NCBI RefSeq assembly: GCF_004365355.1
Contig: NZ_SODP01000002.1
Coordinates: 1,919,846 to 1,983,845, forward strand
Length of the DNA: 64,000 nt
Origin: Kribbella pratensis
Lineage (GTDB): Bacteria > Actinomycetota > Actinomycetes > Propionibacteriales > Kribbellaceae
Direction of reading: 5' to 3'
Shown: positions 34,027 to 45,487 of the stretch, piece by piece
Position numbering within the stretch: the first letter of the stretch is position 1
Layout of the letters: each line of letters opens with the position of its first letter
Made by a program: the position numbers and the translations under genes
The notes under the pieces: model-generated
What the model was told of the DNA's origin: nothing
What the model saw: only the letters and a program-made list of their open reading frames with translations
Databases searched by the model: none

Positions 34027-34442
34027 TGGTCGCCTACCGCAACGCCGAGTCGTCGGATGCCCTTGCAGTGATGGAGTTCTGGGCCGGTGCGGCCGAGGAT
34101 TCGCATCGTCCGCCGGACTCCGCCGACGCCGTACTGCGGCTGATCGACCGCGACCCGCAAGCGCTGATTCTTGCTGTGGACAACGATGTTGTCGTCGGCT
34201 CGATCATCGTCGGGTGGGACGGGTGGCGTTGCCATCTCTACCGGCTGGCGGTCGCTCCGTCGCACCGGCGCCAGGGCATCGGCCGCGAGCTGGTTGCCCG
34301 GGCCGAAGCCCGTTTCGCGTCGTACGGCGGGACGCGGGCCGACGCGATGGTGCTCGACGACAACGAGCCGGCCCATCGGGTCTGGTCGACCGCCGGCTAC
34401 GCGCCCCAGCCCGAGTGGTCTCGCTGGGTGAAGCCACTCTGA
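34026..34442 (+). CDS. GNAT-family N-acetyltransferase
   Basis: A 138-aa GNAT enzyme. The acetyl-CoA pyrophosphate-binding loop is RRQGIGRELVARAE (R/Q-x-x-G-x-G/A), preceded by strand 4 LYRLAVAPSH, and the C-terminal part has VLDDNEPAHRVWSTAGY, typical of RimI-like folds. ATG at 34026 overlaps the stop of the GlxA-type gene by one base. The acceptor substrate cannot be predicted. The following gap carries the PadR promoter. Confidence 0.87.
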   Translation: MVAYRNAESSDALAVMEFWAGAAEDSHRPPDSADAVLRLIDRDPQALILAVDNDVVVGSIIVGWDGWRCHLYRLAVAPSHRRQGIGRELVARAEARFASYGGTRADAMVLDDNEPAHRVWSTAGYAPQPEWSRWVKPL

Positions 34443-34487
34443 CCGACGCACGTGACGCCGCGCCCGGGCGTTCGCGTGCCTCAATAC

Positions 34488-34528
34488 TTGACACCGGATA
34501 CTCGCGACCTAATACTCGATTTCGAGTA
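34488..34528 (+). promoter_or_regulatory. padR promoter with overlapping palindromic operator
   Basis: TTGACA (34488-34493), a 17-base spacer and AATACT (34511-34516) form a good vegetative promoter. The palindrome TACTCGA-TT-TCGAGTA (34513-34528) overlaps the -10 and start region, 20 bp before the PadR ATG. A repressor bound there would block RNA polymerase, so autoregulation by PadR is likely by analogy with the family. Confidence 0.65.
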
Positions 34529-34548
34529 ATCGAGATCGAGGAGTTCTC

Positions 34549-35244
34549 ATGGCCAGGCGCAAGGTCGGCAATCCGCTGGCGTTCGCTGTGCTCGGGTGTC
34601 TGGGCGAGCGGCCGATGCACCCTTACGAGATCTCCACGATGCTCAAGGCCCGCGGCAAGGACCAGAGCATCAAGGTCAACTACGGCTCGCTCTACTCGAT
34701 CGTGTCGGCCCTCGAGAAGCACGGCTTCATCGAGGCGCTGGAGACGGTCCGGGAGGGCAACCGGCCCGAGCGGACTGTCTACCAGATCACCGCGGCCGGC
34801 GAGGCCGAGTTCAGCGACTGGCTGACCGAGCTGGTCGGTACGCCGTCGCGCGAGTTCCACCCGTTGGAGGCCGGTCTCGCGTATCTCCCCGCTCTGCCGC
34901 CGGATCGTGCCGTCGAGCTGCTCGAGCAGCGGCTCGCGACGGTCGACGCGGAGATCAAGGAGATGACCGCGCTGCACGACGACATGACCGCGAGGGAGTT
35001 CCCGCGGATCTTCTGGATCGAGTCGGAGTTCCGGCTGGCGCTGCTCGAGGCGGAGTCGGCGTACGTGCACCAACTCGTCGAGGAGATCCGCACGGACTCG
35101 CTCGGCGGCGCGGTGTATTGGCGGCAGGCGTGGAAGCTCTTCTTGGAGAAGGGCATCACGCCGGCCGAGCAGTTGAAGGACCCGGTCAAGTACTTCGGTC
35201 AGGAGTTCGCCTGGATGAAGGCGATTCCGCCGGAAGCCCAATAA
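34549..35244 (+). CDS. PadR-family transcriptional regulator
   Basis: A 231-aa PadR regulator. The N-terminal winged helix is complete (FAVLGCLGERPMHPYEISTM, then NYGSLYSIVSALEKHGFIEA and the wing RPERTVYQITAAGEAEF). The C-terminal half is a long helical dimerisation region (AVELLEQRLATVDAEIKEM). It lies directly upstream of a drug-efflux-type ABC pair, which PadR proteins commonly repress. Its own promoter carries a palindromic site. ATG at 34549. Confidence 0.92.
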   Translation: MARRKVGNPLAFAVLGCLGERPMHPYEISTMLKARGKDQSIKVNYGSLYSIVSALEKHGFIEALETVREGNRPERTVYQITAAGEAEFSDWLTELVGTPSREFHPLEAGLAYLPALPPDRAVELLEQRLATVDAEIKEMTALHDDMTAREFPRIFWIESEFRLALLEAESAYVHQLVEEIRTDSLGGAVYWRQAWKLFLEKGITPAEQLKDPVKYFGQEFAWMKAIPPEAQ

Positions 35245-35249
35245 GAGAT

Positions 35250-35296
35250 GCGGCCCTCGACTCATCGGTGCGGCAACACCAGGAGTCAAGGGCCGC
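35250..35296 (+). terminator. 14-bp hairpin between padR and the ABC genes
   Basis: GCGGCCCTCGACTC (35250-35263) pairs with GAGTCAAGGGCCGC (35283-35296) with one mismatched (C/A) position and a 19-base loop, starting 5 bp after the padR stop. There is no T-tract. It may end the padR transcript or attenuate read-through into the ABC genes. Confidence 0.5.
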
Positions 35297-35390
35297 GGTT
35301 CCTCGAGTCGGTCCGAAGACCTGGCACCCAAGGCGCACCCATCAGGATAGCCAGCTCGGACCGGCTCCCAGCACACAAGGGAGTCACGTG

Positions 35391-36371
<981 letters not shown>

Positions 36372-36372
<1 letters not shown>

Positions 36373-37142
36373 TGTCTGTTTCAGACACGGGTTTGATCTT
36401 CGGCCGGTGGACGCGGGCTTCGTACCGGCAGCCGGCGTTGATCGCGTTCACGTTGATCCAGCCGGCGATCTGGTTGCTGTTGTTCGGGCAGTTGTTCCAG
36501 GGCGTCGTGCACATCCCGGGGTTCGGCGATTCGTCGTACATCGCGTTCCTGACACCGGGGATCGTGATGATGACCGCGTTGATGACGAGCGGCTGGAGCG
36601 GTACGGCGTTCATCCAGGACATGGAACGCGGCGTGATGGATCGGATGCTGGCGTCACCGGTGAGCCGGGGCGGTCTGATGGCGGGGCAGTTGCTCAGCAA
36701 CGCATCGACCACGCTGATCCAGACGATCCTGGTGTTCGCGATCGGCTTCGCCGCCGGAGCGCGGTACGACGGCGGGGTCGGCGGCTACCTGATCACGATC
36801 GTCGCGTCGATGCTGATCGGGACGGCCTTCGGGTCGCTGTCGAACGCGGTCGCGCTGCTCACTCGTCAGCAGGAGGCGCTGATCGGGATCTTTCAGTTCG
36901 TCTCGCTGCCGCTGACCTTCATGTCGTCGATCATGATCGACCCGACGGTCGCGCCGCACTGGATCAACGTGGCAGCCCGCTTCAACCCGGTCGACTGGGC
37001 CACGATCGCCGCCCGCGAGTCATTGGCCGCCGGCCCTGACTGGTCGTCGGTCTGGCGGCACTGCGGCTACCTGCTGGCCTTCACGCTGATCGTCGGCTGG
37101 CTGTCGACCCGAGCCTTCCGCACGTACCAGCGCTCGGTCTGA
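36372..37142 (+). CDS. DrrB-like ABC-2 type transporter permease
   Basis: A 256-aa ABC-2 permease with six membrane segments (for example LIAFTLIQPAIWLLLFGQLF, YIAFLTPGIVMMTALM, GTAFGSLSNAVALL, FQFVSLPLTFMSSIMI). The conserved ERGVMDRMLASPVSRGG loop and the PLTFMSS...FNPVDW ending are diagnostic. ATG at 36372 overlaps the ATPase stop by one base (TGATG). With the ATPase it should export hydrophobic drugs or lipids under PadR control. Because of the upstream +1 shift it also lies in frame with the ATPase start. Confidence 0.9.
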
Positions 37143-37163
37143 CCGAGCCCCCGGACCTGTGTC

Positions 37164-37242
37164 ACTGACCAACCTGCGTTTCCATCCAGTCCACGAGCTC
37201 ACCCGAGCGTGAACCAGCGGGGTCGCACGCAGTTGGTCAGTG
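37164..37242. repeat. Long inverted repeat at the end of two convergent genes
   Basis: CACTGACCAACCTGCGT (37164-37180) is mirrored by ACGCAGTTGGTCAGTG (37227-37242); the arms match except for one bulged base. The 46-base interval would form the loop. The right arm covers the last codons and stop of the deaminase gene. It could serve as a bidirectional terminator. Confidence 0.5.
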
Positions 37243-38307
37243 GCTCAGATCCGCTTCGGCGTACCAAGGCTTGATCACGTTGTTGATGATGGCGAGGCGT
37301 TCGTCGAAGGGGATGAAGGCGGACTTCATCGCGTTGATCGCGAACCAGCGGAAGTCCTCCAGCCCGTAGTCGAACGCCTCCGCCAGCAGGGTGAGCTCGC
37401 GGCTCATCGACGTACCGCTCATCAGGCGGTTGTCGGTGTTGACCGTGACCCGGAAGCGCAGCTTGGCGAGTAGGCCGATCGGGTGCTCGGCGATCGACGC
37501 GGCCGCGCCGGTCTGCAGGTTGGAGCTCGGGCACATCTCGAGCGGGATCCGCCGGTCCCGGACGTACGCCGCGAGCCGCCCGAGCTCGGCCTTGTCGCCG
37601 TCGGTCTCGATATCGTCGATGATGCGTACGCCGTGACCGAGCCGGTCGGCACCGCACCACTGGATCGCCTGCCAGATCGACGGGAGACCGAACGCCTCGC
37701 CGGCGTGGATGGTGAAGTGCGCGTTCTCGCGCTGTAGGTACTCGAACGCGTCCAGGTGCCGGGTGGGAGGGTAGCCGGCCTCGGCGCCCGCGATGTCGAA
37801 CCCGACCACGCCGGCGTCCCGGTACGCGACCGCCAGCTCGGCGATCTCCATCGACCGCGCCTTGTGCCGCATCGCCGTCAGCAACTGCCGAGCCACGATC
37901 GGCCGCTCGGCCACCGCCATCCCGTGCTCGAACCCTTCCCGCACCGCGTCCACCACCTGCTCGAGGGTGAGCCCACGGGTCAAATGCTGCTCCGGCGCGT
38001 ACCGCACCTCGGCGTACACCACGCCGTCCGCCGCGAGGTCCTGCACACACTCGCTCGCCACCCGCTTGATCGCCTCGGCCGTCTGCATCACCGCGACCGT
38101 GTGCTCGAACGTCTCCAGATACCGCTCCAGCGACCCCGAGTCGGCCGACTCGACGAACCACGCCCCCAACTCCGGCGCACTCGCCCGCGGCAACGGATGC
38201 CCGATCTCCCCCGCCAGCTCCAACACCGTCTCCGGCCTGAGACCCCCATCCAGATGGTCATGCAAAAGAACCTTGGGCGCCGCCTTCAGCTGCTCCGGAC
38301 TAATCAT
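37237..38307 (-). CDS. add: Adenosine deaminase
   Basis: A 356-aa metal-dependent purine deaminase. The zinc site HDHLDGGLRPE near the N-terminus, the HAGEAFG motif, the catalytic-His motif DRLGHG and the late Asp in VTVNTDNRLMSGTSMS are all present. It converts adenosine or deoxyadenosine to inosine in purine salvage. ATG at 38307 is chosen because the upstream extension is Arg-rich and not conserved in type. It is divergent from the YhcG-type nuclease with a 115-bp gap containing a short tandem repeat. Confidence 0.92.
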   Translation of the reverse strand: MISPEQLKAAPKVLLHDHLDGGLRPETVLELAGEIGHPLPRASAPELGAWFVESADSGSLERYLETFEHTVAVMQTAEAIKRVASECVQDLAADGVVYAEVRYAPEQHLTRGLTLEQVVDAVREGFEHGMAVAERPIVARQLLTAMRHKARSMEIAELAVAYRDAGVVGFDIAGAEAGYPPTRHLDAFEYLQRENAHFTIHAGEAFGLPSIWQAIQWCGADRLGHGVRIIDDIETDGDKAELGRLAAYVRDRRIPLEMCPSSNLQTGAAASIAEHPIGLLAKLRFRVTVNTDNRLMSGTSMSRELTLLAEAFDYGLEDFRWFAINAMKSAFIPFDERLAIINNVIKPWYAEADLSH

Positions 38308-38339
38308 CCAGCCATCTTCGCAGCGCCCCGGCCCGAATC

Positions 38340-38379
38340 TGCCCCGCAATGCCCCAGGTTGCCCCGAGATGCCCCGGAA
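38340..38379. repeat. Four-copy degenerate 10-bp tandem repeat
   Basis: Four consecutive decamers all begin TGCCCC: TGCCCCGCAA, TGCCCCAGGT, TGCCCCGAGA and TGCCCCGGAA. The period is one helical turn. The array sits between the divergent adenosine deaminase and YhcG-type genes, upstream of both, so it could be a phased protein-binding site. It resembles in style the GC-rich minisatellite at 48451-48626. Confidence 0.6.
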
Positions 38380-38422
38380 AGGCCCTCGGTTTTCGGGGTG
38401 TCGCCGCGAAAGCCTTACTGCC

Positions 38423-39490
38423 ATGAACGACAAGCCGCGCTTCGAGAGCGCCCCTGCCCGATCCGCCCTCCCCGGCTGGTACCCGGACCTGCTCGACCGC
38501 ATCTCCACGCACGTCGCCACCGGCCGCCGACGTGCCGTCACCGCGGCGAACCGGGAAATGCTCGCGAGTTACTGGTCGATCGGTCAGGAGATCCTGAACC
38601 GCCAGCACGAGGAGGGCTGGGGCAGCAAGGTCATCGACCGGCTGTCCACCGACCTCAAGACCCGGTTCCCCGGCGCGGCCGGATACTCGCCGCGCAACCT
38701 CAAGTACATGCGAGCCTTCGCTGCCGCCTGGCCGGACCCGGCGTTTGTGCAACGCACCGTTGCACAATTGCCCTGGCGCCACCACGTGGCCTTGCTCGAC
38801 AAACTCGACGACGCCGAGCTCCGGCTCTGGTACGCCGCTGCCGCGGTCGAGCGCGGGTGGAGTCGTGACGTGCTGGCGTTGCACATCGACGCCCGATTCC
38901 ACGAGCGGTCCGGGAAAGCGGTGACCAACTTCGCCACGGCGATGCCGCCGGAGCAGTCCGATCTCGCTCAGCAGGCGACCTGCGATCCGTACCTTTTCGA
39001 CTTCCTCGGCAGCACCGAAGGCTGGCGCGAGCGCGAGCTGGAACAGAAGCTGGTCGAGCATGTCGGGAAGTTCCTGATCGAGCTGGGCCAGGGATTCGCG
39101 TTCGTCGGCCAGCAGGTCCGGCTCGAGTTGGACGGCGAGGAGTTCTTCTGCGACCTGCTCTTCTACCACCTCGAACTGCGTTGCTACGTAGTTGTCGAGC
39201 TGAAGGCGGTGAAGTTCAACGCAGCGTTCCTGGGTCAGCTCGGTCTCTACATGGCAGTGGTCGATGACGTCCTCGCGAAGGAGGGCGACAAACCGACCAT
39301 CGGTCTGCTGCTCTGCCGGAACAAGAAGAAGGTCGTCGCGGAGTACGCACTGAAGGGGTTCAAGGCGCCGATCGGAGTGGCGGAGTGGACGGACGCGATC
39401 AACGGCTCGCTCCCTGAGGAATTCGAGTCCGCACTGCCGAGCATCGCTGAACTGGAGGCCGAGCTGACCTCCGCCGCAGACGAGGACTGA
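38423..39490 (+). CDS. DUF1016/YhcG-family PD-(D/E)XK nuclease-like protein
   Basis: A 355-aa protein with the N-terminal DUF1016_N helical domain (NREMLASYWSIGQEILNRQH, then YSPRNLKYMRAFAAAWPD and QLPWRHHVALLDKL) and the C-terminal nuclease domain. The core shows FCDLLFYHLELRCYVVVELK, where D-x(n)-E-x-K fits the PD-(D/E)XK catalytic set, followed by KFNAAFLGQLGLYM. YhcG proteins are structure-selective nucleases and are frequently found as orphans in mobile or restriction-modification contexts. Here no restriction or transposition gene adjoins it. The flanking genes are housekeeping. ATG at 38423. Confidence 0.88.
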   Translation: MNDKPRFESAPARSALPGWYPDLLDRISTHVATGRRRAVTAANREMLASYWSIGQEILNRQHEEGWGSKVIDRLSTDLKTRFPGAAGYSPRNLKYMRAFAAAWPDPAFVQRTVAQLPWRHHVALLDKLDDAELRLWYAAAAVERGWSRDVLALHIDARFHERSGKAVTNFATAMPPEQSDLAQQATCDPYLFDFLGSTEGWRERELEQKLVEHVGKFLIELGQGFAFVGQQVRLELDGEEFFCDLLFYHLELRCYVVVELKAVKFNAAFLGQLGLYMAVVDDVLAKEGDKPTIGLLLCRNKKKVVAEYALKGFKAPIGVAEWTDAINGSLPEEFESALPSIAELEAELTSAADED

Positions 39491-39502
39491 CCGGCCGTAG
39501 GG

Positions 39503-39526
39503 CCTCATTCCCAGGCGGGAATTGAG
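39503..39526 (+). terminator. Small hairpin after the YhcG-type gene
   Basis: CCTCATTCCC pairs with GGGAATTGAGG across AGGC, with one bulged base, 12 bp after the stop codon. It is a weak terminator candidate and has no T-tract. Confidence 0.35.
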
Positions 39527-39565
39527 GGTGTGGAGGTGGGGGCGCACCTTTGGGGGGTGGAGACG

Positions 39566-40570
39566 ATGAGGAGTTATCACATCCAGTACGGCGGTGGGGT
39601 TGAGAGTTTGCGGTTGCGGGAGCATCCGGTGCCGGTGCCGGGGGTGGGCGAGGTGCTGGTTCGGGTCAGGGCGAACTCGCTCAGCGCGCGTGAGCTGAAC
39701 ATCCTGCGCGGCCGCTACCCGCTGCCGGTGGCCGACGACATCATCGCCGCGTCCGACGGAGCGGGTGAGGTCGTCGCGGTGGGGACCGGCGTGGATCGTG
39801 TCCGGGTCGGCGACCGGGTGATGGCGGTCGTGTTCCAGCGGTGGTTCGACGGCCGCTTCGACCTCGCCCATGCCGACCAGCTCGGTGGTTCGCTCGACGG
39901 CCTGCTGACGGAGTACGCCGTACTCGACCAGGAAGGCGTCGTACCGATCCCGGGTCACCTGACGTTCGAGGAGGCGGCGACTCTGCCTTGCGTGGCGGTG
40001 ACTGCGTGGAACGCTCTGGTCGGCGGGCAAGGTCTGGTGCCGGGTGAGCACGTCCTGACCTTGGGATCGGGCGGAGTGTCACTCTTTGCACTGCAGTTCG
40101 CCAAGCTGCTCGGTGCGCGGGTGATCGCGACCGCCGGCAGCGACGAGAAGGCGGCGCGGCTGCTCGAGCTCGGTGCCGATGCGGTCATCAACCACACCCT
40201 CACGCCGGACTGGGCGAAGCAGGTACGTGCGCTCACCGACGACCGCGGTGTCGACCACGTCGTGGATGTGGCCGGGACCTTGAACGAGTCGTTGCGGGCC
40301 ACGGCGACCGGCGGCGAGGTCGCCTTCGTCGGCTCCCTCGGCGGCGCTGACCCGATCGACGCGCGGCTGCTGTTCACATCCTCGGTCACGCTGCGTCCGA
40401 TCGCCTTGGGACACCGGGCGCACTTCCGGGCGATGAACGAGGCCATCGCCGCAGCCGGCCTGCACCCGGTGATCGACCGGGTCTTCCCGTTCGAGGAGAC
40501 ACCCGAGGCATTCCGTTACTACCTGGGCGGAGGCGGGTTCGGCAAGGTCGTGATCTCGCACGCAGCTTGA
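39566..40570 (+). CDS. Zinc-type alcohol dehydrogenase-like (MDR) oxidoreductase
   Basis: A 334-aa medium-chain dehydrogenase/reductase. The GroES-like half carries LREHPVPVPGVGEVLVRVRA and GAGEVVAVGTGVDRVRVGDR. The Rossmann half has the NADP-binding LTLGSGGVSLFALQFAKLLG and ELGADAVINH. The zinc ligands of true alcohol dehydrogenases are not clear (SLSARELNILRG replaces the Cys-His entry), so it behaves like the quinone-reductase-type branch. ATG at 39566 follows TGGAG; an earlier GTG at 39530 is less likely. The substrate is unknown. Confidence 0.88.
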   Translation: MRSYHIQYGGGVESLRLREHPVPVPGVGEVLVRVRANSLSARELNILRGRYPLPVADDIIAASDGAGEVVAVGTGVDRVRVGDRVMAVVFQRWFDGRFDLAHADQLGGSLDGLLTEYAVLDQEGVVPIPGHLTFEEAATLPCVAVTAWNALVGGQGLVPGEHVLTLGSGGVSLFALQFAKLLGARVIATAGSDEKAARLLELGADAVINHTLTPDWAKQVRALTDDRGVDHVVDVAGTLNESLRATATGGEVAFVGSLGGADPIDARLLFTSSVTLRPIALGHRAHFRAMNEAIAAAGLHPVIDRVFPFEETPEAFRYYLGGGGFGKVVISHAA

Positions 40571-40629
40571 TCCTCGCGATCCGGCAAACGTCCAAGAATT
40601 TGGTCGGTGGCGAGTGGCATGGTGAGGGG

Positions 40630-42412
40630 ATGGTGAAGCGGCTGCGTCGGCGACCTGAGTGGCAGTTCTTTGCCGTGCTGCCGCGAGCTGATTCGAGGTT
40701 GGCGGCCGCCTGGTGGGCGCTGCTGCTGGCGCGGGGCGCTCTACCCGCGGTGTTCGCGATCGCGATGGGTTTGGTGGTCGGCGCCGTGCAGCACGGAAGT
40801 GCGCTGGCGGGGCCGCTGAGTTTGATGGGTGTGACGTTCGTCTTGCTGCAGGTGCTGACGCCGGTGCATCAGGCCGTCAGCGCCAACCTCGGCAGCCGCG
40901 TCTCGGCGTACCTGAATGATCGGCTGGCTGAGGCCTGCGTCGGGCCGCCGGGGATCGGGCACCTCGAGGATCCCGGACTGAGTGAGGATCTGACCGTTGC
41001 TCGGGAGTTCGATCACGGGCAGACCGGGCCGCCGATGTATCTGAACGTCGATTTCGTCGCGGGCAGCCTGGTTGAGCTGGTCGGCGGGGCCGCGTCCGCG
41101 GTGGTGCTGTTCGGGTTCAGCTGGTGGGCGCCGCTGCTGCTCGTTGTCGCCTGGGGGTCGACGCATTGGCTGCTCCGCGAGAGCGGTGTCTGGAAGGACC
41201 GGAACACGGCTGAGGTCCGGTCGGCCCAACGGCATGCCAAGTACGCCTACGAGTTGGCGGTCGAGCCCGATCCGGCGAAGGAACTGCGGCTGTTCGGCCT
41301 TGCGGACTGGACCGTGCAGCGCTTCACCGAACGACGTCGGCGGCTGTTCGAGTTGCAGTACGCCGCAACCCGTTTGCGGGAGCGACCAATGATCTGGAGC
41401 CTGCTGATCATCGCCGTCGCCAACGGGCTCGTCTTCTGGGCCCTCGGGGCGGCGGCGATCGACGGCCGGCTGGAGCTCGGTCGGCTGGTCGTGTTCGCCC
41501 AGGTCGCGATCGGCGTCGGCATGATCGCGTTCGGCGGCCTGAACTGGGCGCTCGACGGAGCAGCCGCGCCGGTCGCCGCCGTACACCGGCTGGAGCCCGC
41601 GATGGCGCCGGCCGGTGCGCTGACGCCCGGAACCCTCAACGTTCCGCGCGGCGCTGTCGAGCTCGATCTCCGCGGACTGAGTTTTCGTTATCCACAGGCG
41701 GCGCAGCCCGTGTTCGACGGGCTCGACCTGACCATCCCAGCCGGCTCGTCGCTCGCGGTCGTCGGTCAGAACGGTGCCGGCAAGACCACCCTGGCCAAGC
41801 TGCTCTGCCGGTTGTACGACCCGGACGCCGGCACGATCCGCATCGACGGCGTCGACCTGCGCGACCTCGACGTCGACGCTTGGCGGACGCGAGTCGCCGC
41901 AGTCTTCCAGGATTTCCTCAAGCTCGAGCTGCCCCTGCGGGACAACGTCGCACCGGGCGGCGCGCCCGAGGCGGACATCCGCGCCGCGCTCGCCGACGCG
42001 GGTGCCGATCAACTGGCCGACCTGGACACCCGGCTGGCCACGGGGTACGGCGATGGCACCGATCTCTCCGGCGGTCAGTGGCAGCGCGTCGCCTTGGCGC
42101 GGGCGCTCTGCGCAGTCCGGCAGGGCGCCGGCCTCGTTCTGCTCGACGAACCGACGGCACAGCTGGACGTTCGCGGCGAGGCGGCGATCTTCGACCGGAT
42201 TCTGACTGCGACCCGCGACGTCACCACGATCCTCATCTCGCACCGGTTCTCGACTGTTCGGCATGCCGACCGGATCTGCGTCCTGGAGCACGGTCGCGTC
42301 ATCGAGCTCGGCAGCCACGACGAGCTGATGCTCCTCGGCGGGCGGTACCGGACGATGTTCGACCTGCAGGCGAAGCGCTTCGCGGCCGAGGTCGACGAGG
42401 AAGGGCTGAGCT

Positions 42413-42426
<14 letters not shown>
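40630..42426 (+). CDS. ABC exporter half-transporter (lanthipeptide-export type), first subunit
   Basis: A 598-aa TMD-NBD protein. The first 330 residues contain about six membrane segments. The NBD has P-loop GQNGAGKTTLAK, Q-loop AVFQDFLKLELPLRDN, signature LSGGQWQRVALARAL, Walker B GLVLLDEPTAQLD and switch His ISHRFSTVR, so it is fully competent. The FQDF and SGGQWQ pattern is typical of transporters encoded near ribosomal-peptide clusters, although no precursor peptide or modification enzyme lies nearby. ATG at 40630 follows GAGGGG. It overlaps the next gene by 14 bp. Confidence 0.9.
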
Positions 42427-44203
<1,777 letters not shown>

Positions 44204-44219
44204 GTCGGGAGGCAGGCAG

Positions 44220-44687
44220 TCAGTTGATCTTGAAGACCGGGACGCCGGGGGCGATGTGGTGCAGGACCTCGTCGGGGGAGTCCTTCGTGACGTCGCCGCT
44301 GAAGAACGTGCCGACCTCCCAGGCCCACTTCTTCAGGTACAGCCGGAGGGCGGGGATCTTGTCGGCGTCGGCGAGCTCCTCGGCGTGGAACGTCTCGACC
44401 TTGCCGCCGAGCTGCAGCCGGCCGGTGCCGCTGGCGCGTAGGTTCTTCACCCACTGAGTGTGGCCGCGCGGCGCGACCAGGTAGCGCTGGCCGTCGATGA
44501 CCAGCAGGTTGACCGGGGTACTGCGCCACTCGCCGGACTTCCGGCCCTGGACCGACAGCACCCGGCTGCCCATCAGGCTCAGACCCAGCTTCGTCATCCG
44601 GGCGACGATCTTGTTGAAGACGCGCATGCTGCCCTCGGAGGAGGTGATGACGCGCTTGCTGTCGTAGGTCTGCTTGTACTCCGTCAT
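44220..44687 (-). CDS. Nitroreductase-family deazaflavin (F420)-dependent oxidoreductase, Ddn-like
   Basis: A 155-aa split-barrel protein. The central segment VLSVQGRKSGEWRSTPVNLL, then YLVAPRGHTQWVKNLRASGT, is the hallmark of the Ddn/F420-dependent nitroreductase-like family, in which the Lys-Ser-Gly turn and Trp-Asn region contact the deazaflavin. ATG at 44687. It is divergent from a TetR gene; both are flanked by matching operators, so TetR probably represses it. The physiological substrate (quinone, xenobiotic) is unknown. Confidence 0.87.
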   Translation of the reverse strand: MTEYKQTYDSKRVITSSEGSMRVFNKIVARMTKLGLSLMGSRVLSVQGRKSGEWRSTPVNLLVIDGQRYLVAPRGHTQWVKNLRASGTGRLQLGGKVETFHAEELADADKIPALRLYLKKWAWEVGTFFSGDVTKDSPDEVLHHIAPGVPVFKIN

Positions 44688-44711
44688 GGCGGCGACTCTT
44701 TCTGCTTTGCG

Positions 44712-44724
44712 AGAGCGGTGCTCT
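44712..44724. promoter_or_regulatory. TetR operator 1 (AGAGC-N3-GCTCT)
   Basis: AGAGC-GGT-GCTCT, extended to GAGAGC/GCTCTC arms, lies 25 bp upstream of the Ddn-like start codon. It is identical in form to a second copy 53 bp away near the TetR start, as expected for a repressor controlling both divergent genes. Confidence 0.72.
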
Positions 44725-44764
44725 CTGTTGTGATCAGTCAACATCAGATCGCTGATCCTTGTCA

Positions 44765-44777
44765 AGAGCACTGCTCT
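44765..44777. promoter_or_regulatory. TetR operator 2 (AGAGC-N3-GCTCT)
   Basis: AGAGC-ACT-GCTCT lies 24 bp upstream of the TetR gene, directly after a TTGTCA hexamer (44759-44764) that could be its -35 box. Binding would block the TetR promoter and complete a divergent autoregulatory circuit with operator 1. Confidence 0.72.
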
Positions 44778-44800
44778 CGATTCTGTGGCACACTGGCTGC

Positions 44801-45487
44801 ATGAACGCCGGACGTACTGCCCGTGAACGTGCCCGGGCCGAGCTGACCGAGGAGATCAAGGGCGCCGCACGCCGGCAGCTCGCGACCGTCGGGGCGGAGG
44901 CGCTGTCGCTGCGCGCGGTCTCCCGCGAGCTCGGCATGGTCTCGTCGGCGCTGTACCGGTACTTCCCTAGCCGCGACGAGCTGCTGACCGCGCTCATCAT
45001 CGACGCGTACGACGCACTCGGCGAGGCGGCCGAGGCCGCTGCGGGCGGGGACGACCTGCTGGCGGAATGGGTTGCGATCTACACCGCGGTCCGCGACTGG
45101 GCCCGCGCCCATCCACAGGAGTACGCGCTGATCTACGGCTCACCGATCAGCGGCTACAAGGCACCCCAAACGACGGTGGAGCCGGCGATCCGGGTGCCGC
45201 TGCTGCTGCTCGGGCTCTTGCAGCGGGCTCAGGCTTCGGGGCGGTTGTCGCCGCCGAGCGACGCACCCGAGCCTTCAGGCTTGCTCGCGCAGCAGACCGA
45301 GGTGTTGGTGCCGTTGGCACCGGATCTTCCGCCGGCGGTGCTGGTGCGGACCGTCATCGTGTGGACGCAGCTCTTCGGCATGCTCAGCTTCGAACTGTTC
45401 GGTCAGCTGGTCGGCTCGATGGATCCGGCCGACGAGTTCTTCGAGTCGGCGTCGCGCCAGATGGCCGCGTTCGTGGGCCTTACCTGA
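44801..45487 (+). CDS. TetR/AcrR-family transcriptional regulator
   Basis: A 228-aa TetR regulator. The N-terminal helix-turn-helix reads RQLATVGAEALSLRAVSREL, then GMVSSALYRYFPSRDELLTA, followed by a helical ligand-binding domain with a hydrophobic VPLLLLGLLQRAQ helix and a TetR_C-type end. Two copies of AGAGC-N3-GCTCT between this gene and the divergent F420-type reductase are the likely operators. ATG at 44801. The 3' end overlaps the convergent aat gene by 8 bp. Confidence 0.92.
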   Translation: MNAGRTARERARAELTEEIKGAARRQLATVGAEALSLRAVSRELGMVSSALYRYFPSRDELLTALIIDAYDALGEAAEAAAGGDDLLAEWVAIYTAVRDWARAHPQEYALIYGSPISGYKAPQTTVEPAIRVPLLLLGLLQRAQASGRLSPPSDAPEPSGLLAQQTEVLVPLAPDLPPAVLVRTVIVWTQLFGMLSFELFGQLVGSMDPADEFFESASRQMAAFVGLT

